Positions 1 to 8,514 of a stretch of DNA of 38,110 nucleotides are shown one piece after another. The stretch covers positions 1 to 38,110 of the forward strand of contig JADCGS010000018.1 of the NCBI GenBank assembly GCA_020248865.1, given 5' to 3'. Source of the stretch: Burkholderiales bacterium. GTDB taxonomy: Bacteria; Pseudomonadota; Gammaproteobacteria; Burkholderiales; Burkholderiaceae_F. Made by a program: the position numbers and the translations under genes. Under the pieces are notes generated by a model, which saw only the letters and a list, made by a program, of their open reading frames with translations, was not told where the DNA came from and did no database searches. Every line of letters starts with the position of its first letter. The first letter of the stretch is position 1.

Positions 1-123
1 CATGCGTTCCCGCTGTTTGAGAACAAAGCGCTGAAGGCAACGACGCGCGACGAAGCGCAGGCCGAAGTCGTGCAGATGGCGCACGACTGGCTGAGCGCTG
101 CCGTGTATGGACTCGTGGCCTAA
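1..123 (+). CDS. Partial hypothetical protein, C-terminal end only
   Basis: An open frame enters from the left edge and ends at TAA 121-123, giving about 40 residues of an otherwise unseen protein. The composition is protein-like (for example DEAQAEVVQMAHDWLSAA) but I do not recognise a family. The stop codon lies inside GCCTAAC, the complement of an integron-type recombination core. The frame may therefore belong to a mobile cassette, lying opposite to the orientation usual for an integron whose integrase is on the right. The complementary strand is also open in this stretch, so the coding strand is not certain. Confidence 0.4.
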   Translation, partial: HAFPLFENKALKATTRDEAQAEVVQMAHDWLSAAVYGLVA

Positions 124-124
124 C
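118..124 (-). other. Candidate attI/attC core site GTTAGGC
   Basis: On the minus strand the sequence reads ATCAAGTTAGGCC. It contains GTTAGGC, which fits the GTTRRRY core cut by integron integrases and matches the core of attI1. It lies about 160 bp upstream of the integrase remnant and on the side where attI is expected. A 7-bp core alone is weak evidence. The neighbouring intI remnant and SOS promoter are what make the call worth recording. Confidence 0.4.
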
Positions 125-222
125 TTGATTTCGTGAACGCGCAGGAGCGGCTAACCAAGGCGGATAACCGGGCGGGCGAACGTCTTCCGGTTGGCGGCGA
201 TAACGCCAAGGCACTGTTCTCC

Positions 223-252
223 TTGACATTTCTTTCGAGCACTGAATATATA
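223..252 (+). promoter_or_regulatory. Sigma-70 promoter of the integrase remnant
   Basis: A perfect -35 hexamer TTGACA (223-228) is followed after 18 bp by TATATA (247-252). The promoter points at the ATG at 283. Its -10 element lies inside the LexA box. This is the arrangement known for integron integrase promoters. Confidence 0.65.
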
Positions 253-257
253 TACAG
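242..257. promoter_or_regulatory. LexA (SOS) box
   Basis: CTG (242-244), ten A/T bases, then CAG (255-257): the CTG-N10-CAG proteobacterial LexA operator. Over 240-259 it agrees with the E. coli consensus at 18 of 20 positions. It covers the -10 element of the promoter facing the intI fragment. LexA control of intI is established for class 1 and Vibrio integrons. Confidence 0.8.
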
Positions 258-282
258 TACTAACCGTCCCGCCAAACCCGCC

Positions 283-402
283 ATGCCCGAACCCCCGCGC
301 GCCCCTCGCCTGCTGGAGCAGCTTCGGCAGCAGATCCGCTACCTTCATTGCAGCTTACGAACGGAGCAGTGCTGCGTCCAGTGGGTGCGGCGTTTCGTCC
401 GC
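283..402 (+). pseudogene. intI: Truncated integron integrase (IntI), N-terminal fragment
   Basis: Translation from ATG 283 gives an N-terminal SAM-like core-binding segment of an integron tyrosine recombinase: LLEQLRQQIRYLHCSLRTEQ then VQWVRRFVR. This matches the LDQLRERIRYLHYSLRTEQ and VHWVRAFIRF block of IntI1. The likeness stops after about 40 codons. The remainder, including the catalytic R-H-R-Y domain, is absent, so the fragment cannot recombine DNA. No further integrase homology is visible in the three frames up to 515, and the next gene, on the other strand, ends at 516. An aromatic residue of the family (YLHY) is replaced by Cys, which fits decay. The promoter and LexA box upstream remain in good condition. 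Confidence 0.75.
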
Positions 403-515
403 CCTATCACCCCAATCGACCGACAGCCGCACAGGGTACGTGTCGAACAGCGGCTTTGCCTGTCCGTATCTGTACATCGTCGCGCGCCGACCCGCGACCG
501 GGTAGGCGCAGGCCG

Positions 516-1292
516 CTACACCACCACCCAGTCGCAGCCCTGGCCCTGCCCGGCCACCCGTACATCAGCGGGCGCGCAGCCCAGCACCGGCGCCAGCGCG
601 GCGCAGGCGAGTTCGGGACGGTTGTTCTGGCGGCTCAGGTGGCCGGCCACCACCTGACCGAGACAGCGCCGGTCGAGCATCGCCAGGAGCTGGGCCGACT
701 GCGCATTGGACAGGTGGCCGAGGTCGCCGCCGATGCGCGCCTTGAGAAACGGCGGATAGGCGCCACCCCACAGCAGCTCGCGGTCGTGGTTGCACTCGAG
801 CAGCAAGGCATGCACGCCAGACAGGGCCGCCGCCACTGCCGCGGTCGGCCGGCCGATGTCGGTGACGACGCCGAGGCGGCGCGCACCGTCGCTCAGCACC
901 AGTTGCAGCGGCTCGGCAGCGTCGTGCGGGACGGCAAAGGGTGTAAGTTGCAGCGCGCCGACCGTCAGGCCCTGGCCGTCGCCGACGCGACGCCAGTCGA
1001 TCGGCTCGTCGAGCAGCCCGGCCACCGCGCGTGTACCGGCCGAACACACCAGGGCGACGCGGCGCCGCTTCAGCAGCGCGCGCACGCCGCCGACGTGGTC
1101 CGCGTGTTCGTGAGTGACAAAAACCGCGTCGAGGTCGTCGACCGCCAGCCCCAGCCGCGCCAGTCGCTGGTCGAGCTGGCGCGGCCCGAAGCCGTTGTCC
1201 ACCAGCACGCGGGTGGCGAACAGTCCCTCGGTGGCCTCGACCACCAGCGCGTTGCCGTCGCTGCCCGAGCCGAGGCTGGCGAAACGCAGCAT
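516..1292 (-). CDS. MBL-fold metallo-hydrolase (YycJ/WalJ-like)
   Basis: A 258-residue cytoplasmic metallo-beta-lactamase-fold protein. The metal-binding signature THEHADH lies at residues 60-66, and later His and Asp residues (VPHD, VTDIG, GHLS) supply the rest of the di-metal site. The opening MLRFASLGSGSDGNA is typical of the YycJ-like phosphodiesterase/nuclease branch. It is the last gene of the leftward run after bamC, with a 22-bp gap, an arrangement common in Burkholderiales. The exact substrate is unknown. Family members are presumed single-strand nucleases or phosphodiesterases. Confidence 0.85.
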   Translation of the reverse strand: MLRFASLGSGSDGNALVVEATEGLFATRVLVDNGFGPRQLDQRLARLGLAVDDLDAVFVTHEHADHVGGVRALLKRRRVALVCSAGTRAVAGLLDEPIDWRRVGDGQGLTVGALQLTPFAVPHDAAEPLQLVLSDGARRLGVVTDIGRPTAAVAAALSGVHALLLECNHDRELLWGGAYPPFLKARIGGDLGHLSNAQSAQLLAMLDRRCLGQVVAGHLSRQNNRPELACAALAPVLGCAPADVRVAGQGQGCDWVVV

Positions 1293-1314
1293 CGGTCCGG
1301 CGTGCGGCGTTGCC

Positions 1315-2508
1315 CTAGCGCAATTGCTGATTGAGGAGCGTCAGGATGCGATCGCCGATGGCGCTCAACTCAGGTTTGCCGTCCTTGTCGAGCACCGTCA
1401 CCGTGCTGGTGTTGCCGCTGCTCAGGACGAGCACGCGGTACTGCGGGGCGATGATCTTCGGGTCGCCGCCGAACATCCGGGAGAACATCCCCTGCTGGCT
1501 GCGCTGCTTGGCCTCGACCTCGGGGTCGAGATAGCGGACGAAGTACACGCCGTTGGCGCGGTCGCGGTCCTCCACCGTGAAGGCACCCCGGTCCAGACCG
1601 AGGCCGACGCGGCGCCAGGCGCGATCGAAAGGCTCGTCGATCTCCACGCGCTCGGCGCGGCCGTTGCCGCCGCTGACCAGCCGGACCGTCTGTGCCTGCG
1701 CAGCGGCCGCCGACGCGGCGGCCCCGGCCACGGGTGCGGCAGCGCCGGTCGCGGGTGCGCCAGCCGGCGTGCTCGGCGCGGCAGCGGTGCGCGGGGAGGC
1801 TGGCGCCGCCGTCGAGCCGAAGCGCAACAGCAGGCGCTGCAGCATCTCGGCCTCCAGTTCCGGATCGCTGGCGCGCGGCTGCCAGCGGGTGGCGTCGCGC
1901 TGCGCGGTGGTGTAGACCTCTTCCATGCCGCGGTGGCTGACATAGATCTCGGCCGTGTTCTTGGCGGTGCGCTCGATGCGCGTGCGGAAACGGTCCTGCT
2001 CGCCCGTGGAGTACATGCCGTCGATCAGCCGGCCGAGCGTGCGGCGCAGGATGTCCTGCGGCAGCTTGGCGCGGTTCTCCGCCCACACGGTCTCGACGAT
2101 GCCGGCCGCCGGGTCTTCGCGGTCGAGCGCCAGGCCCACGCTGGGCCAGAAATCGCGCACCACCGCGTAGGCCTGCTCGGGCGTCACGTCCACCGCGAGC
2201 CAGCGCTGCCCGCCGGCCCGCTCGATCCGCGCATTGGGCGTGTTCGGCGCCACCGCCGCCGCGCTGCCGGCCGGCCGCGCCGCCGGGGTGGCGGCTGCCG
2301 TACCCGACGCGGTCGCGGTGCCGGGCACGATGAAGCGGTCGTTCGGTGGCAGCGGCGACAACTCGGGCGGCACCTCGAGCGAGCGCGTGCTGGCAGGCAC
2401 GCCCTTGTAGTCGATGCGGTCGGAACCAAAGTTGGTGACGGTGCAGCCGCTCAGCGAGCAGGCCAGCAGAATCGAGCCGGCCGCCGCGGGCCGCAATGCA
2501 AACGACAT
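1315..2508 (-). CDS. bamC: Outer-membrane assembly lipoprotein BamC (NlpB/DapX)
   Basis: A 397-residue lipoprotein. The signal peptide ends in lipobox LSGC with the acylated Cys at residue 22. BamC is an accessory subunit of the Bam complex, which inserts beta-barrel proteins into the outer membrane. Two BamC-type globular segments are visible: around residues 100-200 (WLAVDVTPEQAYAVVRDFW) and the C-terminal NlpB_DapX part (VEIDEPFDRAWRRVGLGLDR). They are joined by a long Ala/Pro-rich linker. It lies directly downstream of dapA, as nlpB/dapX does in many proteobacteria. Confidence 0.9.
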   Translation of the reverse strand: MSFALRPAAAGSILLACSLSGCTVTNFGSDRIDYKGVPASTRSLEVPPELSPLPPNDRFIVPGTATASGTAAATPAARPAGSAAAVAPNTPNARIERAGGQRWLAVDVTPEQAYAVVRDFWPSVGLALDREDPAAGIVETVWAENRAKLPQDILRRTLGRLIDGMYSTGEQDRFRTRIERTAKNTAEIYVSHRGMEEVYTTAQRDATRWQPRASDPELEAEMLQRLLLRFGSTAAPASPRTAAAPSTPAGAPATGAAAPVAGAAASAAAAQAQTVRLVSGGNGRAERVEIDEPFDRAWRRVGLGLDRGAFTVEDRDRANGVYFVRYLDPEVEAKQRSQQGMFSRMFGGDPKIIAPQYRVLVLSSGNTSTVTVLDKDGKPELSAIGDRILTLLNQQLR

Positions 2509-2541
2509 CGTGTCTCCTTGTACGCCGGTGGAGTCCTGACG

Positions 2542-3417
2542 CTACAGGACGCCGGCTTCCTTCAGCGCCGACTCGACCAGGGGCTGGGCGCCGGCCGTCA
2601 GAGGCACCAGCGGCAGCCGCTGCGCGGCCCCGATGCGCCCCATCCGCTGCAAGGCCCACTTGACCGGCGTCGGGTTGGGCTCGACGAACAGCTTCTGCGC
2701 CAGAGGCAGCAACTGGTTGTTCAGGCGCCGCGCGGTGGCCAGATCGCCATCGAGCGCAGCGCGGCACATCTGGCTGAACAGCTTCGGCGCGACGTTGGCC
2801 ACCACCGAGATGACGCCGTGGCCACCAAGAAGCAGCAGCGACAGCGCGCTGTCGTCGTTGCCGCTGTAGAGGGCAAAGTCGCTGGGCAGGCGGCGCAGCA
2901 GATCGGCGGCGCGCGCCAGATCGCCGGTGGCGTCCTTCAGGCCGACGATGCCGGGTACCTGCGCCAAGCGCACGGTGGTGTCGTTGGCCAGATCGGCCAC
3001 GGTACGGCCCGGCACGTTGTACAGGATCACCGGCAGGCCGCAGGTCTCGGCGACCGTGCGGAAGTGCTGGTACAGCCCTTCCTGGGTCGGCTTGTTGTAG
3101 TACGGCACCACCTGCAGCGTGGCCTGCGCCCCGCACTGCCTCGCAAAATGGGTGAGCTCGATCGCCTCGGCGGTGGAATTGCCGCCGGTGCCGGCGATCA
3201 CCGGCACGCGGCCGCGCGCCACCTCGACCGCGACCCTGACCAGCTCGCAGTGCTCGTCGTGGTCGACGGTGGGCGACTCGCCCGTGGTGCCGACGGCCAC
3301 GATGCCGTTGGTGCCTTCGGCGATGTGCCACTCGATCAGCCGGCGATAGGCGTCGAGGTCGAGCGAACCGTCCTCGTGCATCGGCGTGACGATGGCGACC
3401 AGGCTGCCGGTGATCAT
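2542..3417 (-). CDS. dapA: 4-hydroxy-tetrahydrodipicolinate synthase
   Basis: Condenses pyruvate with aspartate semialdehyde, the first committed step of lysine and diaminopimelate synthesis. The 291-residue length is normal. Catalytic residues are all present: Thr44/Thr45 in GTTGE, Tyr107 in PYYNKP, Tyr133 in ILYNVPGRT, Arg138, and the Schiff-base Lys161 in VGLKDATGD. The frame is open much further upstream, but ATG 3417 gives the conserved N-terminus [13 protein letters not shown] and has AGGA about 8 bases before it. It is transcribed with bamC, 33 bp apart. Confidence 0.95.
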   Translation of the reverse strand: MITGSLVAIVTPMHEDGSLDLDAYRRLIEWHIAEGTNGIVAVGTTGESPTVDHDEHCELVRVAVEVARGRVPVIAGTGGNSTAEAIELTHFARQCGAQATLQVVPYYNKPTQEGLYQHFRTVAETCGLPVILYNVPGRTVADLANDTTVRLAQVPGIVGLKDATGDLARAADLLRRLPSDFALYSGNDDSALSLLLLGGHGVISVVANVAPKLFSQMCRAALDGDLATARRLNNQLLPLAQKLFVEPNPTPVKWALQRMGRIGAAQRLPLVPLTAGAQPLVESALKEAGVL

Positions 3418-3614
3418 CGGAGTGTTCCTCGGCGGGCGCGCGCGGCGCCACGGTGTGCAGAGAAAAGAAAATTCTACATGCCGAGCCTGACGCACCGGGC
3501 ACGCTCGACCCACCGCACGCGGCACGCCCCGGCGTCGGCCCTTGGAGCAGCCCGGCAGGAGCGAGCAAAGCGGGGCAGCGCGCCGCGCGCATGCCCTGCC
3601 CGTCGCCGGTCTCG

Positions 3615-4163
3615 TCAGCCGGGCAGGTGCAGCAGGTCCAAGTCGCCGGGGGCCGCTCGGCGCGCGCAGATGCGCTGGATGCGGGCCGGCTTCGGAACCT
3701 CGATCACCCCATCCTCGTAGCCGAGAACGTGCAGCCCGGCACAGGCGGCCAGCAGTTCGCCGGGCGCCAGCAGGAAGTCCGGGTTGGACGGCCGGCCGAA
3801 CCGGGCGTTGCCCTGCGCAAAGGTCTCGTAGATCAACAACCCGCCGGCGGCGAGGGCAGAGTGCAGCGCCGGCCAAAGGGGGCGATGCAAGTAGTGGGTG
3901 ACCACGATGCCGTCGAACTGCCGACCCGCCAGCGGCCAAGGCCCACGTTCAATGTCGGCCGCAATGAAATCGATGCGACGGTCGGCGCCGAACTGCGCCG
4001 CCAGCGTTGCGTCGCGGTCGACCGCGGTCACCGTGCAGCCGCGCTGCGCGAACCAGCGCGCGTGACGGCCGCCGCCGCAGGCCACGTCCAGCACCGCGGC
4101 ACCGGCCGGCAGCAGGACGCCCCAGCGCTGCACCCACGGCGAGGCGGCCTCGATCGCGTGCAT
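3615..4163 (-). CDS. Class I SAM-dependent methyltransferase
   Basis: A 182-residue Rossmann-fold methyltransferase of the TehB/Methyltransf type. Motif I is [14 protein letters not shown] (residues 24-37), followed by the acidic residue of motif II (AVDRD, 47-51) and the motif III-like FIAADIE. The substrate cannot be told from sequence. It starts 21 bp after trpS and precedes dapA, so it is probably co-transcribed with them. Confidence 0.8.
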   Translation of the reverse strand: MHAIEAASPWVQRWGVLLPAGAAVLDVACGGGRHARWFAQRGCTVTAVDRDATLAAQFGADRRIDFIAADIERGPWPLAGRQFDGIVVTHYLHRPLWPALHSALAAGGLLIYETFAQGNARFGRPSNPDFLLAPGELLAACAGLHVLGYEDGVIEVPKPARIQRICARRAAPGDLDLLHLPG

Positions 4164-4184
4164 CGGCCGGTCAGCGACCGCACA

Positions 4185-5384
4185 TCAGCGGTACGCCAGC
4201 CCCATCGCCTCGCGCACGTCGCGCAGGGTCTCGTCGGCCACGGCCCGCGCGCGGTCGCAACCGGCATCGACGATCTCCCGCAGGGACTGCGGCCGGTCGA
4301 GGAACGGCTGCGCCCGCTCGCGCCACGGCGCCTGCTCAGCCAGCATGGCATCGATCACCGGCTGCTTGCAGTCGAGGCAGCCGATGGCGGCGCTGCGGCA
4401 GCCCTGCTGTACCCAGGCCTGCGTGTCGGCGTTCGAGTAGACCTTATGCAACTGCCATACGGGGCAGCGCTCCGGCTCGCCCGGATCGCTGCGCCGGACA
4501 CGCGCCGGGTCGGTGGTCATCTTGCGCAGCTTCTCGCCGAGCGCCCGGGGCTCCTCGCGCATCAGCACCGCGTTGCCGTAACTTTTGGACATCTTGGCGC
4601 CATCGAGACCCGGCAGCTTGGGCGTCTCCGTGAGCCGGGCCTCGGGCTCCAACAGGATGCTGCGGCTGCTGCCTTCGAGCCAGCCGCGCAGGCGCTCGCG
4701 GTCGTCCTTGGGGATGCTGGCGCCGGCCAGCAGCGTACGGCCGTGCTCCACCGCTGCCGCCGCCCCTGCCTGCTGCCACTGCCGGCGCAGGTCCTCGAGC
4801 TGCCGGGCGGACTTGCCGCCCAGTTTCTTCAGTGCGGCGGCAACCTTGTCCTCGAAGCCCGGCTCGCGGCCGAACAGGTGGTTGAAGCGCCGCGCGACTT
4901 CGCGCGTCATCTCCACGTGCGGCACCTGGTCCTCGCCCACCGGCACCCAGCGGGCCCGGTAGATCAGGATGTCGGCCGCCTGCATCAGCGGGTAGCCGAG
5001 GAAGCCATAGGTCGCCAGGTCCTTGTCCTTGAGCTTTTCGATCTGGTCCTTGTAGGTCGGCACGCGCTCGAGCCAGCCGAGCGGCGCGCTCATCGCCAGC
5101 AGCAGGAACAGTTCTGCGTGCTCGGGCACGCGGCTCTGGATGAAGACGGTCGACTGCTCGGGATCGAGCCCGGCGGCAAACCAGTCGATCAGCATGTCCC
5201 AGACGGACGCCGCCATCACCGACGGGTCTTCGTAGTGCGTGGTCAGCGCATGCCAGTCGGCCACGAAGTAGAAGCAGCGGTAGTCGCGCTGCAGGCGCAC
5301 CCAGTTCTTCAGCGCGCCGTGGTAATGGCCGATGTGCAGGGCGCCGGTGGGGCGCATGCCCGAGAGGATGCGTTCGTCGCTCAC
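4185..5384 (-). CDS. trpS: Tryptophanyl-tRNA synthetase
   Basis: Charges tRNA-Trp. A class I synthetase with the HIGH motif as HIGH (residues 17-20, GALHIGHYHGA) and KMSKS at 264-268. At 399 residues it is longer than the roughly 330-residue E. coli enzyme. The extra sequence lies at about residues 170-255 between the Rossmann halves, the long form usual in Betaproteobacteria. The GTG start at 5384 is chosen because it overlaps the upstream gene's TGA in a 4-bp GTGA and gives the conserved SDERILSGMRPTG opening. The frame is open further upstream only as a shadow of the protease gene. Confidence 0.93.
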   Translation of the reverse strand: MSDERILSGMRPTGALHIGHYHGALKNWVRLQRDYRCFYFVADWHALTTHYEDPSVMAASVWDMLIDWFAAGLDPEQSTVFIQSRVPEHAELFLLLAMSAPLGWLERVPTYKDQIEKLKDKDLATYGFLGYPLMQAADILIYRARWVPVGEDQVPHVEMTREVARRFNHLFGREPGFEDKVAAALKKLGGKSARQLEDLRRQWQQAGAAAAVEHGRTLLAGASIPKDDRERLRGWLEGSSRSILLEPEARLTETPKLPGLDGAKMSKSYGNAVLMREEPRALGEKLRKMTTDPARVRRSDPGEPERCPVWQLHKVYSNADTQAWVQQGCRSAAIGCLDCKQPVIDAMLAEQAPWRERAQPFLDRPQSLREIVDAGCDRARAVADETLRDVREAMGLAYR

Positions 5385-6028
5385 GTAAACAGGCTCACGA
5401 TGGCAGCGCCGATCGCGAAGAACGGCTGGATGAAGAACTGCAGCATGCCGCTGGCCAGCAGCGCAATCAGGATGATGAGGCCGTAGGGCTCGATGCGCGC
5501 AAAGCGCCAGGCGAGCGCATCGGGCAGCAATCCGGTGACGATGCGCCCGCCGTCCAGCGGCGGCACCGGCAGCAGGTTGAGCGCCATGAGCACGAGGTTG
5601 ACCTGGATGCCGGCCACCGCGACCGCCTGGAAGAACTGCTCCTGCGCGCCGAGGAACTGCTGCGCCGACAGGAACATCGCCCACAGGATGGCCATCAGCA
5701 GGTTGGAGCCCGGTCCCGCCGCCGCCACCCAGATCATGTCGCGCTTGGGTCGGCGCAGGTTCTGGAAGCTGACCGGCACCGGCTTGGCCCAGCCGAACAG
5801 CAGCCCGGGCGAACCGAGGGCCTTGGCGGCAATCAGGATGAGCAGCGGCACGGCGATGGTACCCACCGGATCGATGTGCTTGAGCGGATTCAGGGTGATC
5901 CGACCGGCCAGATGCGCGGTCTGGTCGCCGAGCATGCGCGCGACGTAGCCGTGGGCGGCCTCGTGCAGCGTGATGGCGAGCAGGACGGGGATCGCGTAGA
6001 CCGTGACGGTCTGGATGAGCTGTTCCAT
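5381..6028 (-). CDS. Site-2 protease family protein (peptidase M50)
   Basis: A 215-residue intramembrane zinc metalloprotease. HEAAH at residues 22-26 is the HExxH zinc motif inside the first membrane segment. The third ligand is the Asp of NLLPVPPLDGGR (about residue 159). Four to five hydrophobic segments are visible. This compact M50 type (no PDZ domain) is commonly found beside trpS and the YciO/Sua5 gene in Betaproteobacteria. It is translationally coupled to trpS by a 4-bp overlap. The substrate is unknown. Confidence 0.88.
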   Translation of the reverse strand: MEQLIQTVTVYAIPVLLAITLHEAAHGYVARMLGDQTAHLAGRITLNPLKHIDPVGTIAVPLLILIAAKALGSPGLLFGWAKPVPVSFQNLRRPKRDMIWVAAAGPGSNLLMAILWAMFLSAQQFLGAQEQFFQAVAVAGIQVNLVLMALNLLPVPPLDGGRIVTGLLPDALAWRFARIEPYGLIILIALLASGMLQFFIQPFFAIGAAIVSLFT

Positions 6029-6069
6029 GCGCGGCGCAGTCTACCGGGACGGCCACCGCGCGCCGGCGC

Positions 6070-6696
6070 TCACTGCAGGCCGAGCGCCTCCACCGGCCCG
6101 CGCCCGCGGCGAACCAGCACGGCCTGCCTGCCCGTCACGTCGACGATGGTGGTCGGTTCGACTCCGCAGGCGCCGCCGTCGATGACGACATCCAGCTCGT
6201 GACCGATGCGCTCGACGATGTGGGCCGCATCATTGAGCGGAATCTCGTCGCCCGGCAACTGCAGCGTGCTGGAGATCAGCGGCTGGCCGAAGACCTCCAG
6301 CAGGGCGAGCGTGACCGGATGCTCGGGAACGCGGATGCCGATGGTCTTGCGCGAGGGGTGCGACAGCCGCCTCGGCACTTCCTTGGTGGCTTCGAGGATG
6401 AAGGTGTAGGGGCCCGGGGTGGCGTTCTTCAGCAGCCGGTACTGCAGGTTGTCGACCCGGGCGTAGTTGGCGATCTCCGACAGGTCGCGGCACATCAGGG
6501 TCAGGTGGTGACGCTCGTCGATCTGGCGGATGCGCCGCAGCCGGTCCACCGCCGGCTTGTCGTCCAGGTGGCACACCAGCGCGTAGCACGAGTCGGTGGG
6601 CACCGCCGCCAGGCCGCCGTGGTCGATGATCTGTGCGGCCTGCCGCAGCAGCCGCACCTGTGGATTGACCGGGTGAACGACGAGCAACTGCGCCAT
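6070..6696 (-). CDS. YciO/YrdC/Sua5-family protein (threonylcarbamoyl-AMP synthase-like)
   Basis: A 208-residue single-domain YrdC-fold protein. Conserved segments are GGLAAVPTDSCYAL, RIRQIDERHHLTLMC, PGPYTFILEAT and the SSTLQLPGDE loop. The family makes or resembles the enzyme making threonylcarbamoyl-adenylate, the precursor of t6A in ANN-decoding tRNAs. The closest look is to YciO, whose own activity is less certain than that of TsaC. The gene sits between the PHP phosphoesterase (8-bp gap) and the M50 protease. Confidence 0.85.
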   Translation of the reverse strand: MAQLLVVHPVNPQVRLLRQAAQIIDHGGLAAVPTDSCYALVCHLDDKPAVDRLRRIRQIDERHHLTLMCRDLSEIANYARVDNLQYRLLKNATPGPYTFILEATKEVPRRLSHPSRKTIGIRVPEHPVTLALLEVFGQPLISSTLQLPGDEIPLNDAAHIVERIGHELDVVIDGGACGVEPTTIVDVTGRQAVLVRRGRGPVEALGLQ

Positions 6697-6703
6697 GGCT
6701 TGC

Positions 6704-7555
6704 TCAGACGAAACGGTGCCAGACGGGCTTCAGTCCGTCTGGCACGAGGTGGACGCGGCCCAGTTCGGCATGCGACTCGTTGGGCCCGTGAAAGTCGCTG
6801 CCGCGCGAGCCCTCGAAGCCGAACTCGAGCGCAACCTGCGCGTAGCGCCGCACCTGCTCGCGCGTGTGCACGCTGGTGGCGACCTCGAGCGCCACGCCGC
6901 CGGCCTCGCGGAACTCGCACAGCAGCGCCCATTCCTCGGTCGGCGTCAGCCGGTAGCGGCCCGGGTGCGCGATCACCGGCGCGCCGCCGGCCGCGACGAT
7001 CCAGCCCACCGCGTCCTTCAGGCTGGCCCAGCGGTGCGGCACGTAGCCGGGCCGTCCCTCGGTCAGATAGCGGCCGAACACCTCGCGCGTGTCGCTGCAC
7101 ACGCCGCGCTCCACCAGGTGCCGCGCGAAGTGCGTGCGCGACACCAGGTCCAGGTTGCCGGCAAATTTCAAGGCGCCCTGCAGCGCGCCGTCGATGCCGA
7201 CGCGCGCCAGCCCGTCGGCCATCTCCTGCGCGCGCCGCATGCGGCCCGAGCGCACCTGCGCCAGCCCGGCGCGCAGCGGCTCGCTCGCCGCATCGACGCC
7301 CAGCCCGACGATGTGGACCGTGTGATGGGCAAACGTCACCGAGATCTCGACGCCCGGCACGAACGGCAGCCCGAGCTGCGCTGCCGCCGCCTGCGCCTGC
7401 GCCAGTCCACCGAGTTCGTCGTGGTCGGTCAGCGCCAGCAGCTCCACGCCCTGCGCCTTGGCGCGCGCGACCAGGTCGGCCGGCGCCAGGGTGCCGTCGG
7501 AGGTGGTCGAGTGGGCGTGCAGGTCGGCATTCAGGTCCATCGGCAGCAGGCGCAT
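6704..7555 (-). CDS. PHP-domain phosphoesterase (nucleoside 3',5'-bisphosphate phosphatase-like)
   Basis: A 283-residue metal-dependent phosphoesterase. The PHP motifs are DLHAHS (HAH at 13-15), TDHDE (about 43-47), FVPGVEIS, APVIAHPGRY and a C-terminal GSDFHG. These residues form a multinuclear metal site. The family includes RNase AM/YciV, which acts on nucleoside 3',5'-bisphosphates and RNA 5' ends. ATG 7555 (MRLLPMDLNAD) is used. ATG 7540, five codons later, is equally possible since neither has a strong ribosome binding site. It lies immediately upstream of the YciO-type gene. Confidence 0.85.
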   Translation of the reverse strand: MRLLPMDLNADLHAHSTTSDGTLAPADLVARAKAQGVELLALTDHDELGGLAQAQAAAAQLGLPFVPGVEISVTFAHHTVHIVGLGVDAASEPLRAGLAQVRSGRMRRAQEMADGLARVGIDGALQGALKFAGNLDLVSRTHFARHLVERGVCSDTREVFGRYLTEGRPGYVPHRWASLKDAVGWIVAAGGAPVIAHPGRYRLTPTEEWALLCEFREAGGVALEVATSVHTREQVRRYAQVALEFGFEGSRGSDFHGPNESHAELGRVHLVPDGLKPVWHRFV

Positions 7556-7587
7556 AAGGACCGATTGTAGGAGGCGGCGCCGCCCGG

Positions 7588-8505
7588 TCAGCCGCAAACC
7601 GCGTCGGAAACGCCACCGGAAACGGCGCCGGCGTCCACGAAGCCCTCGATCAGCCGCGCCACCGCAGCCGGCTGGTCGTGATGGACCATGTGACCGGCCG
7701 CCTCGACCACCGCGTACTGCAGGCCCGGCAGCGCCGCCCTGCGCTCGGCCAGCACGGCCGCACCGCCGGCCCATTTGTGGGCGTCGGTCTGGGCGCCCTC
7801 GATCCACAGCACCGGCGCGCGGATGCGCGCCCAGCAGGCCTGCACCTCGGCGAAGCGGTACAGCACCGGATTGACGAGGCGATGCGCCGGGTCGCCGGCC
7901 AGGCGGCGGCGCCCGTCCGCGCCGGCCGTCGACCAGTGCTGCGCCAGGAACTGCGCCTTGTCTTCCGACAGGCGCGGGTTGGTTCGGCGCAAGCGCGACG
8001 CCACGTCCGCCAGGGACTCGTAGTCGCGCAGCCCCGGGCGCGCCTTCAGCTCGTCGAGCCACTGCGCGTAGCGCTGCGGCGCCTCCTCGGGCCGGGCGTC
8101 GCGCAGGCCGAAGCCCTCGATGTTGACCAGGTGCCCGACCCGCGCCGGCCGGATCCCCGCGTACAGGAGCGCCACGTTGCCGCCCATGCTGTGACCCAGC
8201 AGGGTGACCGGCGCCGCGCCGCACAGCGCGTCGAGCAGGGCGTCGAGGTCGCCCAGGTAGTCGGCAAACCAGTAGCAGTCGGCCGCCGGCCACTCGGTGG
8301 CGCCGAAGCCGCGCCAGTCGGGCGCCAGCACATGCCAGCGGCGCTGCAACTGGTCGACCACGAACTGGAACGAGGCGCCCACGTCCATCCAGCCGTGCAG
8401 CAGCACCAGCGGCGGCGCACCGGCCTCGCCCCATTCGCAGACGTGGTAACGCAGGCCGCGGATCGATACGGTGCGGGAGCGCAGCGGGTGGCGGGGGGAG
8501 TACAT
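7588..8505 (-). CDS. Alpha/beta hydrolase
   Basis: A 305-residue alpha/beta-hydrolase-fold enzyme. The oxyanion strand LVLLHGWMD, nucleophile elbow GHSMGG with Ser106, and the C-terminal catalytic His in AAGHMVHHD are all visible. The substrate is not predictable. ATG 8505 (MYSPRHPL) gives a natural N-terminus but has no Shine-Dalgarno sequence. The reading frame remains open through the heptamer repeat just upstream, where it would encode periodic KTQDPRP, so repeat-number changes could alter any longer N-terminus. It is the first gene of the leftward run. Confidence 0.8.
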   Translation of the reverse strand: MYSPRHPLRSRTVSIRGLRYHVCEWGEAGAPPLVLLHGWMDVGASFQFVVDQLQRRWHVLAPDWRGFGATEWPAADCYWFADYLGDLDALLDALCGAAPVTLLGHSMGGNVALLYAGIRPARVGHLVNIEGFGLRDARPEEAPQRYAQWLDELKARPGLRDYESLADVASRLRRTNPRLSEDKAQFLAQHWSTAGADGRRRLAGDPAHRLVNPVLYRFAEVQACWARIRAPVLWIEGAQTDAHKWAGGAAVLAERRAALPGLQYAVVEAAGHMVHHDQPAAVARLIEGFVDAGAVSGGVSDAVCG

Positions 8506-8514
8506 GAGGAGGCG

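Noticed and set aside
1114..3720. 868-codon open frame on the plus strand
   Set aside because: It runs antisense across the MBL, bamC and dapA genes. Long open shadows are expected at this GC content, and the protein is Arg/His-rich with no motif.
4185..5384. Long TrpS insertion as a novelty
   Set aside because: The roughly 400-residue form is common in Betaproteobacteria.
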